DNA from: Candidatus Aerophobus profundus SCGC AAA252-L23
GTDB lineage: Bacteria > Aerophobota > Aerophobia > Aerophobales > Aerophobaceae
Direction of reading: 5' to 3'
DNA: 7,779 nucleotides
Assembly: GCA_000402295.1 (NCBI GenBank)
Contig: AQRW01000075.1
Span: 1 to 7,779 of the forward strand
The notes under the pieces are model-generated. The model made no database searches. It saw only the letters and a list, made by a program, of their open reading frames with translations, and was not told where the DNA came from. Position numbers and translations under genes: made by a program. This document shows positions 5,981-7,779 of the stretch, piece by piece (position 1 is the stretch's first letter; every line of letters begins with the position of its first letter).

Positions 5981-6609
5981 CTATCTATCCTCCTAAAAAA
6001 AGGATTGAATTTTTTTTCCGCTCTCAAAGTAGTCTCTGGACCATGACCGGGAAAAATCTGGGTCTCATCGGGAATTGAGATAAGGATTTTCTTGATCGAG
6101 TCTTCAAGTTTTTGAAAGTCTCCTCCCGGGAAATCGCACCTTCCCACTGACCCAGCGAAAACAGTATCTCCACTAAGAAAACAGCCATCTCCAAAAAGAC
6201 ATATACTTCCGGGAGTATGTCCCGGAGTGTGCAAAATTTTGAGATGAATCCGGCCCATCTCCATTTCTTCTCCATCCTCGATCAGGCAATCCGGATCCCG
6301 GAAAGTCTGTTTTTCCCCGATCATCCAGGAAAGATTTAACTCTGGATTACTTAGAGAGGGAACCTCGGCGGGGTGAATGAACAAGAATACCCCGGTGATC
6401 TCCCGAAGAGAATCATTAGCTAAAATATGATCAATGTGAGCATGCGTGTCAATAATACCCTGTAAATCCAACCTTTCTTTCTTGATAGCTCCAACTATTT
6501 TCTCCACTTCTATTCCTGGGTCAATCACCAGAGCCCTGGCCGTGGATTCATCCCAGATAATATAACAGTTCGCCATGAACTCACCCCCAGCTAACTTCTT
6601 GATTTTCAT
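5977..6609 (-). CDS. Metallo-beta-lactamase-fold hydrolase (glyoxalase II-like)
   Basis: A 210-residue cytoplasmic hydrolase with a complete two-metal site: THAHIDH (His56, His58, Asp60, His61), His131 in HTPGHTPG, Asp148 in SGDTVF and His189 in PGHGPET. The pattern GSVGRCDFPGGD and the short length match the small glyoxalase II-like group found throughout anaerobic bacteria; hydroxyacylglutathione hydrolases proper have a longer C-terminal substrate domain that is absent here. The natural substrate is not known from sequence; a thioester is a reasonable guess. In many Clostridia a gene of this type follows recJ-apt-relA-dtd. Here it follows apt directly, 48 nt downstream, and is coupled to coaBC by ATGA. 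Confidence 0.9.
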   Translation of the reverse strand: MKIKKLAGGEFMANCYIIWDESTARALVIDPGIEVEKIVGAIKKERLDLQGIIDTHAHIDHILANDSLREITGVFLFIHPAEVPSLSNPELNLSWMIGEKQTFRDPDCLIEDGEEMEMGRIHLKILHTPGHTPGSICLFGDGCFLSGDTVFAGSVGRCDFPGGDFQKLEDSIKKILISIPDETQIFPGHGPETTLRAEKKFNPFFRRIDR

Positions 6610-6657
6610 TCCCGCCTCTTTTTTTAGTTCTCCTCCCAGGAAGAAGAAGCTTTCTGA

Positions 6658-7176
6658 TTAATCGAATCTTATCAAAGAGAAAACCGGATAATCTCTTAAT
6701 TTCTCTCTACCCTTAAGTCCGGCCAGTTCCACCAAAAAGCATACTCCAGCAATTTCTCCTCCCAGTCTTTCCACTAATTGACAGGTAGCCAAAGCCGTAC
6801 CTCCGGTGGCGACGACGTCATCAAAAACAAGAATTCGGTCACCTTTTTGAAGGGAATCCTGATGAATTTCGATGGTATCCTTCCCATATTCAAGCTGGTA
6901 GGTTATTGATTCTACCAGGAAAGGAAGTTTTCCCGGTTTACGTACCGGAATAAATCCTAACTCCAACTGGCAGGCTAGGGCCCCGCCCAGGATAAATCCA
7001 CGTGACTCCGTACTCACCACCAGATCCAGATTTTCTCCCTGGTAGTGTTCCGCCATCAACCGAATAGACCGCTGGAAAGACTCAGCATCTTGAAGCAAAG
7101 GGGTTATATCTTTAAAAAGAATGCCCTTTTTAGGAAAGTCTGGTATATCTCTAATTTTTTTGGCCAATTTCTCCAT
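6658..7176 (-). CDS. apt: Adenine phosphoribosyltransferase
   Basis: A 172-residue soluble purine-salvage enzyme that converts adenine and PRPP to AMP and pyrophosphate. Family marks in order: IRDIPDFPKKGILFKDITPLL at the N-terminus (8-28), STESRGFILG (55-64), the hood/flexible-loop region VRKPGKLP (78-85), and the PRPP-binding motif ILVFDDVVATGGTA (115-128). The length is typical. The start has AGGAGG 5 nt before ATG 7176, and this site lies inside the end of recJ; the two genes overlap by 26 nt in different frames. The recJ-apt order is common in Gram-positive and related anaerobes. Confidence 0.96.
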   Translation of the reverse strand: MEKLAKKIRDIPDFPKKGILFKDITPLLQDAESFQRSIRLMAEHYQGENLDLVVSTESRGFILGGALACQLELGFIPVRKPGKLPFLVESITYQLEYGKDTIEIHQDSLQKGDRILVFDDVVATGGTALATCQLVERLGGEIAGVCFLVELAGLKGREKLRDYPVFSLIRFD

Positions 7177-7779
7177 TTCTTCCTCCTCGAAAATCCTTTA
7201 TTCTCAGCTCAATTCCGTCATCCTGCCCTTCCCTCACCTGGGGAACAAAAACTACTTCTACTTTTTCTCCCTGGGGGATTTTCTTTATCCCGCCCGGGAA
7301 ACCAAAACCTACCGCGGGAAAATCTTTTTTACCTGAAAAGGAGGAGACAGTCAATCTCACTCTTCTTCTTATACTCTCAGGAGAGGAAAAATATACTTCC
7401 TCGGCCAGCAGATAAGGTAAGGGATTTTCCGGACCATAAGGAGAAAGAAGTTTGAGCTCCTCCACAAATGACTCAGTCAAATCTTCCAAATCAACCCGGG
7501 CATCAATTATCAGAGAAGAAACAACATCTTTTTCAGAAAGAGTTTCCGCAGCCAGAGAATTCAGCCTTTCTTCAAGAAAAGCAATATTGTCTCGATAAAG
7601 AGTCATCCCCGCAGCCATTTTATGGCCTCCGAAATTCAGAAGTAAATCTTGGCATTTTTCCAGAGCCTGAAACATAGGAAAGCCAGATATACTTCTGGCG
7701 GAGCCTCGGGCTATTTGACCATTCAAAGAGAAAACCAAAGCAGGGCGAAAATATTTCTCTTTTAAATATGACGCCACCA
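7151..7779 (-). CDS. recJ: Single-stranded-DNA-specific exonuclease RecJ, C-terminal part
   Basis: The last 208 or so codons of recJ; the frame is open at the right window edge, so the 5' part, including the catalytic DHH domain, lies outside. The visible residues begin VASYLKEKYFRPALVFS, the normal lead into the DHHA1 nucleic-acid-binding domain, which shows GSARSISGF and GGHKMAAG. A C-terminal OB-fold follows, marked by LSPYGPENPLP, and it ends with an ELRIKDFR strand. RecJ degrades single-stranded DNA 5' to 3' in recombination repair and mismatch repair. It is the first visible gene of the operon and its stop lies 26 nt inside apt. Confidence 0.94.
   Translation of the reverse strand, partial: VASYLKEKYFRPALVFSLNGQIARGSARSISGFPMFQALEKCQDLLLNFGGHKMAAGMTLYRDNIAFLEERLNSLAAETLSEKDVVSSLIIDARVDLEDLTESFVEELKLLSPYGPENPLPYLLAEEVYFSSPESIRRRVRLTVSSFSGKKDFPAVGFGFPGGIKKIPQGEKVEVVFVPQVREGQDDGIELRIKDFRGGRNGEIGQKN

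Noticed and set aside
6628..6645. Hairpin between apt and the hydrolase gene as a terminator
   Set aside because: The stem is about six pairs with a wobble, and on the minus strand it is followed by an A-run rather than T's, so it would not terminate the operon.

Overview
The window holds eight recognisable genes plus the apparent first codons of a ninth at the left edge. Seven of the eight lie on the minus strand; only the nuclease gene at the left is on the plus strand. Gene content suggests an uncultured, anaerobic, diderm bacterium: a ferredoxin-linked 2-oxoacid oxidoreductase beta subunit points to anaerobic metabolism, and an LptE-like lipoprotein points to an LPS-type outer membrane. 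The close spacing, moderate GC and REP-like repeats would fit a candidate-phylum genome of the Aerophobota/Atribacterota/Omnitrophota kind. That placement is an inference; no taxonomic marker is present.

Left part (1-1073): two divergent promoters. A near-consensus promoter fires leftward (84-111) into an open frame that starts at position 43 and leaves the window. A second one (193-220) fires rightward into a secreted lamin-tail plus staphylococcal-nuclease protein that starts at TTG 265. A perfect 12-bp inverted repeat has one arm inside the rightward promoter and the other across the ribosome-binding/start region. The nuclease domain keeps its catalytic residues but stops about 40 residues early. 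A hairpin at 1036-1071 separates this gene from the convergent genes that follow.

Middle (1074-2640): a minus-strand pair, an LptE-like lipoprotein and a 2-oxoacid:ferredoxin oxidoreductase beta subunit, joined by an ATGA stop/start overlap. Upstream of them lies a 300-bp gene-free stretch with at least four short palindromic elements sharing GGTAGCC/GGCTACC ends or a GGCTAAAGCC core, and a rho-independent terminator for the next operon.

Right part (2641-7779): a compact minus-strand operon in the order recJ (3' part) - apt - metallo-beta-lactamase-fold hydrolase - coaBC - nfeD - slipin. It covers single-strand DNA repair, adenine salvage, thiol-ester type hydrolysis, coenzyme A synthesis and a membrane quality-control pair. 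Junctions overlap or are short, with strong Shine-Dalgarno sequences. Most of the window is ordinary housekeeping. The parts most worth a second look are the nuclease locus with its dyad, the palindromic repeat cluster, and the oxidoreductase beta subunit without partner subunits beside it.
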